NCBI GenBank assembly: GCA_027623615.1
Contig: JAQBVH010000214.1
Coordinates: 1-6,156, forward strand
Reading direction: 5' to 3'
DNA length: 6,156 bases
Source of the DNA: Planctomycetota bacterium
GTDB taxonomy: Bacteria; Planctomycetota; UBA1135; GCA-002686595
Shown: positions 1 through 5,357 of the stretch, one piece after another
How positions within the stretch are numbered: the stretch's first letter is position 1
Layout of the letters: every line of letters begins with the position of its first letter
Notes under the pieces: model-generated
Seen by the model: the letters and a program-made list of their open reading frames with translations, nothing else
Told to the model about the DNA's origin: nothing
Databases searched by the model: none
Position numbers and translations under genes: made by a program

Positions 1-1792
1 CTGGGGGCCGGCCATCTTCTACGGGCTGCGCATCGGCAAGCCGGCGTGGGCGACGGCCCTGGCGGTCGCGGCGCTGCTGGCCGCCGTCGCCGCGAGGGAT
101 TGCGCTGGGAAGCCGGCGCGGACCCTGCTCCTCGCTGTCCTGGCCGGCGCCTGCGCCGCGGGCGCGTGGCTCGTGCGCGAGAGCCTGGTCCTGTGGATTC
201 CCTTGACCTTGCTCGTGCTCGGCCGACAAGTCGGGGCGCGGGCGGCGCTGGTTGGCGCGGGGGGAGTCCTCTGCGCGTTGATCCCACTCTTCGCGCACAA
301 CCAACGGGCTGGTGCGCCACTCCTCGCGACGTCGTCGAACTTCGGTTCGAACCTGTGGATCGGGAACCACGAGGGCGCCGACGGCCTCTACACCGGCATG
401 CTGGTGGGGCGCGGCGGCGCGGAGTACGAACAGGAGGACGCGCTCAGGCTCGCGGAGGTGGCGACGGGGCGCACGCTGACGCCCGCGGAGGTCTCGCAGC
501 ATTGGCGCGGTGAGGCCCTGGCATTCTGGCGCGAGCGGCCCGGCGCGGCCGCGGCTCTCCTCCTGCGCAAGGCACGGCTCGGCCTGCACGACACCGAGTG
601 GATGGACTCGGTGTCCTACAGCGCCTACCTACGCGAGTCGCAGTGGTTGACCGCGTCGGGTTACCTCTCGCACCTGGCCTGGTTGCTGCCGCTCGCGGCC
701 TTCGGGGCATGGGTCGCGCTGCGCGATCGTCGCGGGCTGGGTTGGACCGTCGTTGCGCCGGTGCTCAGCGTGTTCGCGGTGCACGTTCCCTTCTTCTGGT
801 TGGGACGCTTCCGCGCGCCCGCGCTGCCGTTCCTGTGCCTGCTCGCGTGCTTCGGATTCACCCACCTACGGCGCGTGATCGCGAGCGGTGCGTGGCGCGC
901 GCATCGGGGAGCGTTGGCCTGCGCGGGGGTCGTGCTCGTTCTCGCGCTCGCGCCGATCCGCGGCGCGCAGGAGGATCCGCTCGCCACCTCGTACAACGCC
1001 GCGGGCATGGCGCTGCTCACCGCGCGTCGCGGCGCGCAGGCCGAGCAGGCCTTCCGGCTCGCGCTCGAGGCGAACCCGCGGCACGCGAACGCCAACTTCA
1101 ACCTGGGCAGCCATCTGGCCGAGACCGGTCGCCACGACGAGGCCGAGCCGTTCCTGGTCGCGTCGATCGCGGCCGAGCCGCGCTACCGCTTCGACGCACT
1201 CCTCGCGGTCATCGACGGCCTGCTGGCGACCGACCAGAACGACCACGCGCGGGTCGAGCTCGAGAACCTGGCGCGCTCGCTCGACGGGAGCGCAGCCCAG
1301 CTTCACCAGATCGGGCGCCGCTTCCGTCAGGTTGGGGAGCCCGGGCGCGCGCGGGCGCTGTACGAAGAGGCCCTGGTGCTCGACCCTACCCTCGCGGCCG
1401 CTGCCAACGACCTGGGCATCCTGGCGCAGACGCACGGGCATTTCGCCCGGGCGGTGCAGGCCTACGAGCAGGCGCTCGCAGCGGATCCCAAACTGGGCAA
1501 GGCGAGGGTCAACCTCTCCAGCCTGTTCTCGACGGCGGCGGACGAGGGGTTCCGGGATGGGGAGCGGGCCCTCGAGCTGGCACGTGGCGCAGCGAGGGCA
1601 GGGGTTTCCGCTGAGGTTGCCCTGGACCTGGAAGGCATGGCCCTGGCCGAGCTGGGACGCTTCGAGGAGGCGATCCAGGCCGCCGAGCGAGCTGTGGAGC
1701 TGGCCCGACGGGCGGATCGGCCGCGGTATGCGGCGGACATCGCCCACCGGATCGAGCTGTACCGGTCGCAGACACCCTTCCGAGGCGGTTGA
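1..1792 (+). CDS. GT39-like membrane glycosyltransferase with C-terminal TPR domain (5' partial)
   Basis: The reading frame is open from base 2 with no start inside the window, so the N-terminus lies upstream; 596 residues are visible, ending at TGA 1790-1792. The first ~320 visible residues contain about seven hydrophobic segments (for example around residues 66-77, 224-240 and 268-287). They also carry the stretch NFGSNLWIGNHEGADG (about 113-128) and RFRAPALPFL (about 269-278). These resemble the C-terminal half of bacterial dolichyl-phosphate-mannose/ArnT-type (GT39, GT-C fold) glycosyltransferases. Members of that family move a sugar from a polyprenyl-phosphate donor to a lipid or protein at the periplasmic face. 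From about residue 329 the protein becomes soluble and helical, with TPR-like repeats (YNAAGMALLTARRGAQAEQAFRLALEANP, then ANDLGILAQTHGHFARAVQAYEQALAADP, and a last one near LEGMALAELGRFEEAI). The TPRs probably bind a partner or acceptor protein. The catalytic N-terminal acidic motif is outside the window, so activity and substrate cannot be judged. An internal GTG at 173 is in frame but lies within a membrane segment and is not a likely start. Confidence 0.82.
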   Translation, partial: WGPAIFYGLRIGKPAWATALAVAALLAAVAARDCAGKPARTLLLAVLAGACAAGAWLVRESLVLWIPLTLLVLGRQVGARAALVGAGGVLCALIPLFAHNQRAGAPLLATSSNFGSNLWIGNHEGADGLYTGMLVGRGGAEYEQEDALRLAEVATGRTLTPAEVSQHWRGEALAFWRERPGAAAALLLRKARLGLHDTEWMDSVSYSAYLRESQWLTASGYLSHLAWLLPLAAFGAWVALRDRRGLGWTVVAPVLSVFAVHVPFFWLGRFRAPALPFLCLLACFGFTHLRRVIASGAWRAHRGALACAGVVLVLALAPIRGAQEDPLATSYNAAGMALLTARRGAQAEQAFRLALEANPRHANANFNLGSHLAETGRHDEAEPFLVASIAAEPRYRFDALLAVIDGLLATDQNDHARVELENLARSLDGSAAQLHQIGRRFRQVGEPGRARALYEEALVLDPTLAAAANDLGILAQTHGHFARAVQAYEQALAADPKLGKARVNLSSLFSTAADEGFRDGERALELARGAARAGVSAEVALDLEGMALAELGRFEEAIQAAERAVELARRADRPRYAADIAHRIELYRSQTPFRGG

Positions 1793-1818
1793 CGGCGCCA
1801 GGCCCGGTGTGGGATTCT
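1789..1818 (+). promoter_or_regulatory. possible weak sigma70-type promoter for the isomerase gene
   Basis: TTGACG (1789-1794) matches five of six -35 consensus bases and overlaps the stop codon of the glycosyltransferase gene. GATTCT (1813-1818) follows after 18 nt as a poor -10 (three of six). A start near 1825 would give a leader of roughly 135 nt before the isomerase gene. The -10 is weak and GC-rich DNA gives chance matches, so this is tentative. Confidence 0.25.
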
Positions 1819-1819
1819 C

Positions 1820-1834
1820 CCGCGGCCCCCGCGG
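1820..1834 (+). terminator. GC hairpin after glycosyltransferase gene, weak terminator candidate
   Basis: Two copies of the palindrome CCGCGG (1820-1825 and 1829-1834) separated by CCC form a 6-bp stem 28 nt after the stop codon. No T-tract follows, so it does not look like a standard intrinsic terminator. It may only stall polymerase or protect the 3' end. Confidence 0.25.
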
Positions 1835-1924
1835 CAGTGGAGGGCAAGGCAGGACTCATCGTCCCCCTATTCGACCCTCCCGGCAGGAGCGGGGTAAGTT
1901 TCGGCGCCCTCGTCAGCGTCGGAC

Positions 1925-1949
1925 CCCTCTGTCGGGACCGACGAGAGGG
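1925..1949 (+). promoter_or_regulatory. hairpin overlapping the isomerase Shine-Dalgarno
   Basis: CCCTCT (1925-1930) plus GTCG (1931-1934) pair with CGAC (1939-1942) plus AGAGGG (1944-1949), leaving a GGAC loop and one bulged G at 1943. The 3' arm contains the only purine-rich ribosome-binding candidate, GAGAGGG, about 11 nt upstream of the GTG start at 1961. If it folds in the mRNA the binding site would be paired, which could lower translation or make it conditional. The stem is visible in the sequence; the regulatory role is inferred. Confidence 0.4.
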
Positions 1950-1960
1950 ACCCTACGGGG

Positions 1961-2899
1961 GTGAACCCACTGGTGACTCAACCTGGAATCCCGAACGATC
2001 TCGTTCTCTCAACATCGTGCTATGGCCCACGGCTGCGCACGATCGAGGATCAGTCGTTCAGCGCCGTGGCGATGGGCTTCCGTCGCCTGGAGCTGGGCCT
2101 GTCCGCTCAACCCGTCGATCTCGCCGGCTGGGAGGACTCGACCCGCGAGACCGGCATTCGCATCGACTCGGTCGTCGTCGGCAGCCTGAAGCCGCTGTCG
2201 GAGAACATGTCGGACTCGCTGCTCGGCAGCAACCACCACGAGTCCCGCGAGCTGGCGCTCAACAGCACGCGTCGCCACATCCGGCTCGCCCAACAGCTCG
2301 GGGCACCGGTGGTCGTGGTGCATGGCTCTGCGGTCGAGGACCCCAAGCTCACGACCGAAGCGTTGCAGCTCCAACGGGACCTCGACCATGCCGACGAGGA
2401 CCACCTCGAGGCAGCGCAGGAGAAGATTCGCACCTTCGTCGCGAAGGTCAAGAAGAAGGGGCAGCGTCAGCTCGAGCATTTCTGCCGCTCGCTCCACACG
2501 CTGCGCACAGAGTTCCCCGACACCCAGCTGGCGATCGAGCCGGGGCTGCGCTTTCACGACCTGCTCAACTTCGAGGCCGTTCAGTGGACCCTCGACGACC
2601 TCGCCGCCAAGAACGTCGGCTACTGGCACCACACGGGCCGCATCCACAAACGCGGCCTCGCCGGCCTGCCCGGTCAGGGGGATTGGTTGGACACCTTCTC
2701 GAGCCGCATGCTCGGGTGCCACCTGCAGGACGCCCACGATGAGGAGGCCGCGTTGCCGCCCGGCCAGGGGGAGATCGACTTCCGCCTCGTGCGAGAGTAC
2801 GTGCCGCGGGACGCCGCCCACGTGATGGAGGTCAACCCGTGCCATGGGCGTGCCGAGGTCCTGGCATCGGTGGCCTACCTGGTGAACCTGGGCTTCTAG
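1961..2899 (+). CDS. sugar phosphate isomerase/epimerase-like TIM-barrel protein
   Basis: This 312-residue protein resembles the xylose isomerase-like/AP endonuclease 2 TIM-barrel family, whose members isomerise or epimerise sugars or inositols with a divalent metal. Visible family landmarks are VVVVHGSA (117-124), AIEPG with a probable metal-ligand Glu193, GYWHHTGRIH (220-229), GCHLQDAHD (252-260), GQGEIDF (268-274) and MEVNP with Glu290. The usual Asp-x-Gly-His type motif is altered here: the segment normally read as W-H-D-T-G-H appears as W-H-H-T-G-R (His224, Arg227), although His229 lies close by. A charged helical stretch (about 134-170, KVKKKGQRQ) connects barrel elements. The GTG at 1961 is preferred because GAGAGGG sits about 11 nt upstream; an in-frame GTG at 1973 is the alternative, and an in-frame TAA near 1895 rules out a longer protein. 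It is probably cytosolic (no signal peptide). The substrate is unknown, and neither neighbour belongs to an obvious sugar pathway. Confidence 0.78.
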   Translation: MNPLVTQPGIPNDLVLSTSCYGPRLRTIEDQSFSAVAMGFRRLELGLSAQPVDLAGWEDSTRETGIRIDSVVVGSLKPLSENMSDSLLGSNHHESRELALNSTRRHIRLAQQLGAPVVVVHGSAVEDPKLTTEALQLQRDLDHADEDHLEAAQEKIRTFVAKVKKKGQRQLEHFCRSLHTLRTEFPDTQLAIEPGLRFHDLLNFEAVQWTLDDLAAKNVGYWHHTGRIHKRGLAGLPGQGDWLDTFSSRMLGCHLQDAHDEEAALPPGQGEIDFRLVREYVPRDAAHVMEVNPCHGRAEVLASVAYLVNLGF

Positions 2900-2941
2900 G
2901 TCTGGGCGACCCGTTGGGGCCGCCTACGTCTCCTTGGGAGG

Positions 2942-2999
2942 CGTGGGTGTTGCTTGGCGCCACACCTGACGGTGTGGCAGCCCGGAGCGAGCACCCATG
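2942..2999 (+). ncRNA. candidate structured RNA: 58-nt rod-like imperfect hairpin
   Basis: The apical stem GCCACACC (2959-2966) pairs perfectly with GGTGTGGC (2971-2978) across a TGAC tetraloop. Below it, GG (2956-2957) can pair with CC (2981-2982), and GCT (2952-2954) with AGC (2986-2988). After a small internal loop, the outer stem CGTGGGTG (2942-2949) pairs with CACCCATG (2992-2999) with one G-T wobble. Two separate 8-bp stems nested on the same axis are more than expected by chance in a gap this size. The strand cannot be decided from the stem alone; plus is assumed because the flanking genes are plus. It could be a gene-end structure for the isomerase, a leader element for the DHH gene or an independent small RNA. 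Confidence 0.4.
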
Positions 3000-3138
3000 G
3001 CGCAAGCCTCACCGGCGTGACTGCTCCCGGGTAGGGCGATCCGCATGGCCTCGACCCTGGGCTCATGGACATGGAAGGGACACGTGGGGGGGGTGCGATA
3101 CTTGCTAACCCCTTGCCATGGCACCACTTGTGAGGTGC

Positions 3139-3165
3139 GCACCCTTCCTGGTGGCCCGAAGGTGC
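3139..3165 (+). promoter_or_regulatory. leader hairpin GCACCCTTC/GAAGGTGC
   Basis: GCACCCTTC (3139-3147) pairs with GAAGGTGC (3158-3165) with one bulged C and a 10-nt loop. It follows directly after the GCACC/GGTGC hairpin at 3121-3138, so the two stems could stack, or exchange arms because they share the same words. No T-tract follows. Confidence 0.3.
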
Positions 3166-3177
3166 CCTTCCCACCGG

Positions 3178-3201
3178 TTCCATTGCCGGGCCACAATGGA
3201 G
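3178..3201 (+). promoter_or_regulatory. leader hairpin TCCATTG/CAATGGA
   Basis: TCCATTG (3179-3185) and CAATGGA (3194-3200) are perfect complements around an 8-nt loop, with an extra T-G wobble pair at 3178/3201. It lies about 55 nt before the DHH start codon. Its role is unknown. Confidence 0.3.
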
Positions 3202-3216
3202 TTTCGGTCCTCCCCT

Positions 3217-3248
3217 TCGACCCGCGCGGTCGATACGGGTGCACCGCG
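3217..3248 (+). promoter_or_regulatory. two mutually exclusive stems just before the DHH start codon
   Basis: TCGACC (3217-3222) pairs with GGTCGA (3228-3233) across a CGCGC loop. Alternatively CGCGGT (3225-3230) pairs with ACCGCG (3243-3248). Both structures use the bases around 3228-3230, so only one can form at a time. The second ends six nt before the ATG at 3255. No Shine-Dalgarno is evident here, so structure near the start could matter for translation. This is inference from base complementarity only. Confidence 0.3.
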
Positions 3249-3254
3249 GCCGAC

Positions 3255-4397
3255 ATGTCCGATCACGCACTACCCCTGCCTGCCGGCGAGCCCCACGACC
3301 GGGCGTCGACCGAACTACGCCCGGGGCTCCAACCTGCGGATCACCTACGCCGGGTCCTCGAGCGGGCCTCCGCCGAGGCTCCCGAGGAGGCCCAGGGGCA
3401 CTTCCTCGTCCTGACCCACCGCGGGCCGGACCCCGACGCCCTGGGGGCTTGCGAAGGGTTGCGCCGCCTGATCGAGGTGGGCTTCGGCTACCGAGCCACG
3501 GTCGCCACCCTGGGCCGCATCCACCGGGCCGAGAACCTGGCGCTGGTGCGCACCCTCGAGCTCGAGCTCGTCGACTACACCGAGATCGACCTCAGCCGCT
3601 TTGCTGGGGTGACCCTGGTCGACACCCAGCCCGAGTTCGGACACACGGTGCTGCCGGATACGCCTCCGCTGGTCGCGGTGTTCGATCATCACGTGCCGCC
3701 CGAGAAGGACGGGAAGCGTCCGGACGCGCCGCACAAGGATGTACGCCTGGGCCTCGGGGCCACCTCCTCGATGCTCTACGAGTACCTGCGCGACGCAGGG
3801 ATTCAGCTGGACGAGCGCACGGCGTCGGCGCTGTTCTGCGGCGTGCGGTACGACACGATGGACCTGTCGCGCAACGCGAGCGCACTGGACGAGGAGGCCT
3901 ACTTCGAGACCTTTCGCCTCTGCGACCGGACCAAGATCGCCGCAATCGACAAGCCGCCCCTGCCGCGCAGCTACTACCGGGCGATCGCGAGCTCGATGGC
4001 CGCGGCGCGCCAGCACGGACCGCTCGTCCTGGCGCTGCTCGGCAAGATCGAGAACCCCGAGACCGTGGCGGAGATGGCTGACTTCTTCCTGCGCATGAAG
4101 GGCGCCAGCTGGGTCGTCGTCGGTGGGGCGTTCGAGGGTGAGTACGTCCTCTCCCTGCGCACGGACCGCAGCTTCGGCAACGCCTACCCCTTGATGAAGC
4201 GTGTGCTCGGCGGTGAGGGCTCGTTCGGCGGTCATGGCCACATCGCCGGGGGACGCATCCATCTCGAGGATCAAGGCGAGAGCACGATCAAGAGTGTCGA
4301 GCGCGCCCTTCGCGCGAACGCGCTGCGAGTCATCGCGCCGACCAGTGACGACGACGAGGAAGCGATCCCGCCCGAGGGGCGCCCCGTCGGTGAGTGA
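3255..4397 (+). CDS. DHH/DHHA1 family phosphoesterase (NrnA-like)
   Basis: This 380-residue protein has the layout of the DHH phosphoesterase superfamily, related to bacterial oligoribonuclease/PAP phosphatase NrnA. The N-terminal DHH domain shows HRGPDPDALG (55-64, motif I), VDTQP (122-126, motif II Asp123), FDHH (143-146, motif III) and the YDTMD segment (199-203, motif IV). These would hold two metal ions, normally manganese. The C-terminal DHHA1 domain carries GGHGHIAGG (325-333), the substrate-binding glycine motif. All expected acidic and histidine ligands are present, so it is probably active on short oligonucleotides, nucleoside 3',5'-bisphosphates or a related phosphoester; which one cannot be told. 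It is longer than typical NrnA (about 310-320 residues) because of a ~45-residue N-terminal stretch and an acidic C-terminal tail. The frame is open upstream to an ATG at 3045, but those 70 residues are low in protein character and lie over the hairpin-rich leader, so the ATG at 3255 is chosen; it lacks a clear Shine-Dalgarno. It is cytosolic and overlaps the ThiD-like gene. Confidence 0.88.
   Translation: MSDHALPLPAGEPHDRASTELRPGLQPADHLRRVLERASAEAPEEAQGHFLVLTHRGPDPDALGACEGLRRLIEVGFGYRATVATLGRIHRAENLALVRTLELELVDYTEIDLSRFAGVTLVDTQPEFGHTVLPDTPPLVAVFDHHVPPEKDGKRPDAPHKDVRLGLGATSSMLYEYLRDAGIQLDERTASALFCGVRYDTMDLSRNASALDEEAYFETFRLCDRTKIAAIDKPPLPRSYYRAIASSMAAARQHGPLVLALLGKIENPETVAEMADFFLRMKGASWVVVGGAFEGEYVLSLRTDRSFGNAYPLMKRVLGGEGSFGGHGHIAGGRIHLEDQGESTIKSVERALRANALRVIAPTSDDDEEAIPPEGRPVGE
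4374..4379 (+). promoter_or_regulatory. Shine-Dalgarno deciding the ThiD-like start
   Basis: GAGGGG lies inside the end of the DHH gene, 10 nt before the GTG at 4390. It supports that start over the in-frame GTG at 4201, which would add 63 residues that are a frame-shifted reading of the DHHA1 domain. Confidence 0.55.
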
Positions 4398-5118
4398 GCT
4401 GCGCCTGACCGCCTGTGGCGGGGTCGATTCCTCGGGCGGCGCGGGTCTCGATGCGGACGGCGATGCGGCTGCCCGCCTCGGGGTCGAGCTCGCCAAGGTG
4501 ATCACGGCCCATACGGTGCAGGACGACGACGCGGTGCACCAGGTGACCGCGGTCGAGCCGACCGACTGGATCGCGCAGCTCTCCGCGACGCGCCCGACCA
4601 TGATCAAGTTCGGTCTCCTGCCCGGGGCGGCCCACGTGGCCGCCGCTGCGGCCTGGCTGCACGCGACGCCGGTCCCCGCAGTGGTCGATCCGGTGCTCGC
4701 TGCATCCTCGGGCTACAGGTTCCTCGACGCGGAGGCGTGCGAGGTCCTGCGCACCGCGCTGTGTGCCGCCGGCCCGGTGCTGACCCCCAACCTGAACGAG
4801 GCGGCAGCCCTAGTGAGGGAGGCCGCCCTCGTCGGTGACGACGCTTGCGTTGCGGCCGCCGGGCGCCTGCTGGAAGCAGGGGCCCGCGGGGTCGTGCTCA
4901 AGGGCGGGCACGGGACTGGGCCGACCGTCCGCGAGCTGGTCCTCGAGCCGGGCGCCGACCCGGTCTGGATCGAGCACCCGCGCCTGCCGGGCAGCCTGCG
5001 CGGCAGCGGATGTCGCTTCGCGACCGCCCTCGCCCTGCTCCTGGCCCAGGGCGCACCGCTCGGCGCCGCTGCCCGAGGCGCCAGCGCACTCGTTGCCGGC
5101 TGCTTCGCGGCCCGCTGA
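4390..5118 (+). CDS. thiD: ThiD-like hydroxymethylpyrimidine/phosphomethylpyrimidine kinase
   Basis: This 242-residue protein resembles ThiD of the ribokinase-like (PfkB) fold, which phosphorylates hydroxymethylpyrimidine and then its monophosphate with ATP for thiamine synthesis and salvage. Visible motifs in order are GGVDSSGGAGLDAD (10-23, family G-x-D-x-SGGAG), AHTVQ (40-44, Gln44 in the pyrimidine-contact position), KFGLL (73-77), VVDPVLAASSG (98-108), LTPNLNEAAAL (131-141), VVLKGGHGTG (168-177) and RGSGCRFATALALLLAQG (204-221). The last is the anion-hole segment with Cys208 at the catalytic position; the family usually reads H-G-T-G-C, and here it is R-G-S-G-C. The protein is about 20-25 residues shorter than common ThiD. 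The GTG start overlaps the DHH stop by 8 nt, with GAGGGG at good spacing, which suggests translational coupling. No thi-box riboswitch is present upstream. A related pyridoxal/pyrimidine kinase with another substrate cannot be excluded. Confidence 0.75.
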   Translation: MSELRLTACGGVDSSGGAGLDADGDAAARLGVELAKVITAHTVQDDDAVHQVTAVEPTDWIAQLSATRPTMIKFGLLPGAAHVAAAAAWLHATPVPAVVDPVLAASSGYRFLDAEACEVLRTALCAAGPVLTPNLNEAAALVREAALVGDDACVAAAGRLLEAGARGVVLKGGHGTGPTVRELVLEPGADPVWIEHPRLPGSLRGSGCRFATALALLLAQGAPLGAAARGASALVAGCFAAR

Positions 5119-5136
5119 TTCTTCCCCGCTGGGGAC

Positions 5137-5164
5137 TTGCCTTCGGCTGTCGTCGCGCTATTCT
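5137..5164 (+). promoter_or_regulatory. sigma70-type promoter of tRNA-Gly
   Basis: TTGCCT (5137-5142) and TATTCT (5159-5164) are separated by 16 nt, each matching four of six consensus bases. The predicted transcript start near 5171 lies about 8 nt before the mature tRNA 5' end. The bases after the -10 (CGCCCCC) form a GC-rich discriminator, a feature linked to stringent control of stable-RNA promoters in well-studied bacteria. Confidence 0.55.
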
Positions 5165-5178
5165 TTCGCCCCCTGAGA

Positions 5179-5253
5179 GCGGCTGTAGCTCAGTGGTAGA
5201 GCGCAACCTTGCCAAGGTTGATGTCGACGGTTCAAATCCGTTCAGCCGCTCCA
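5179..5253 (+). tRNA. tRNA-Gly (anticodon GCC)
   Basis: A complete cloverleaf is present. The acceptor GCGGCTG (5179-5185) pairs perfectly with CAGCCGC (5243-5249). The D arm is GCTC/GAGC (5188-5191 with 5199-5202). The anticodon stem CAACC/GGTTG encloses the loop TTGCCAA, with anticodon GCC at 5211-5213. The T arm GACGG/CCGTT holds the loop TTCAAAT. The discriminator is T5250 and CCA is encoded at 5251-5253. It reads the glycine codons GGC and GGU, heavily used in a GC-rich genome. All stems are intact apart from one G-T wobble in the T arm. Confidence 0.97.
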
Positions 5254-5263
5254 ACTCGAAGCG

Positions 5264-5299
5264 CCCCCCGGTGATTCCCTTCAGGGTCAATCACGGGGG
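5264..5299 (+). terminator. long hairpin between tRNA-Gly and the convergent gene, probable terminator
   Basis: CCCCC (5264-5268), GTGATT (5271-5276) and CCC (5277-5279) pair with GGG (5284-5286), AATCAC (5289-5294) and GGGGG (5295-5299) around a TTCA loop, with two 2-nt bulges. It starts 11 nt after the tRNA CCA and is followed on the plus strand by a modestly T-rich stretch (TCGTTCTCGATTT). On the minus strand no clear T-tract follows, so it may end both transcripts but best suits the tRNA. Confidence 0.6.
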
Positions 5300-5315
5300 T
5301 CGTTCTCGATTTGCG

Positions 5316-5343
5316 CTCCGGCGGAGTGCCCCGACGGGAGCAC
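5316..5343 (-). terminator. tandem GC hairpins downstream of the minus-strand gene
   Basis: CTCC/GGAG (5316-5319 with 5323-5326) sits beside GTGCCCC/GGGaGCAC (5326-5332 with 5336-5343). Both lie in the 3' flank of the minus-strand gene, whose stop is at 5358-5360. Together with the larger hairpin at 5264-5299 they could slow polymerase leaving that gene. There is no T-tract, so this is weak. Confidence 0.25.
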
Positions 5344-5357
5344 CCGGTCCCGGAGTC

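Larger units (their letters stand above)
2900..3254 (+). other. 355-nt intergenic leader rich in inverted repeats
   Basis: No reading frame here has protein-like composition. The stretch contains a run of eight G (3086-3093) and many inverted repeats: CGCCT/AGGCG (2921-2925 with 2939-2943), a large hairpin at 2942-2999, GGGGT/ACCCC (3090-3094 with 3108-3112), the perfect palindrome TGCCATGGCA (3114-3123), GCACC/GGTGC (3121-3138), and the further hairpins listed separately. The words GGTGC and GCACC recur several times. I could not match it to a riboswitch, SRP RNA, RNase P RNA or tmRNA. It is probably the 5' leader of the DHH-thiD pair and may include a small RNA. I found no clear -35/-10 pair. 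Confidence 0.5.

Noticed and set aside
46..513. Plus-strand ORF of 155 residues over the glycosyltransferase
   Set aside because: Arg/Gly/Pro-rich shadow frame in GC-rich DNA; the overlapping frame encodes clear glycosyltransferase motifs.
2997..3050. Resemblance to a cyclic di-GMP (GEMM) aptamer (GGCGCAAGCC ... GGGTAGGGCGATCCG)
   Set aside because: Only scattered words match. The tetraloop-receptor half and the closing helix with GGGTTACCG are missing and the spacing is wrong.
3119..3134. sigma54-like element TGGCACC...TTGT
   Set aside because: The -12 GC dinucleotide is not at the required spacing from the GG of the -24 element.
3086..3165. TPP (thi-box) riboswitch upstream of the DHH-thiD pair, suggested by GGGGTGC
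   Set aside because: The conserved CTGAGA and ACCTGAT/GCGTAGGGA segments are absent.
3045..3254. N-terminal extension of the DHH protein from ATG 3045
   Set aside because: The 70 extra residues (W, C, G and P rich, with no family match) lie over a hairpin-rich leader, and the DHH domain is complete from 3255.
4201..4389. Longer ThiD-like protein starting at GTG 4201
   Set aside because: It would be a frame-shifted reading of the DHHA1 domain with arginine/serine-rich composition. GTG 4390 has a good Shine-Dalgarno and starts at the family motif.
3345..4607. 420-residue minus-strand ORF antisense to the DHH gene
   Set aside because: Its composition is that of an antisense shadow and the plus frame carries complete DHH motifs.
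5179..5253. Integration (att) site at the tRNA-Gly 3' end
   Set aside because: No integrase gene and no repeat of the tRNA 3' end was seen in the window.
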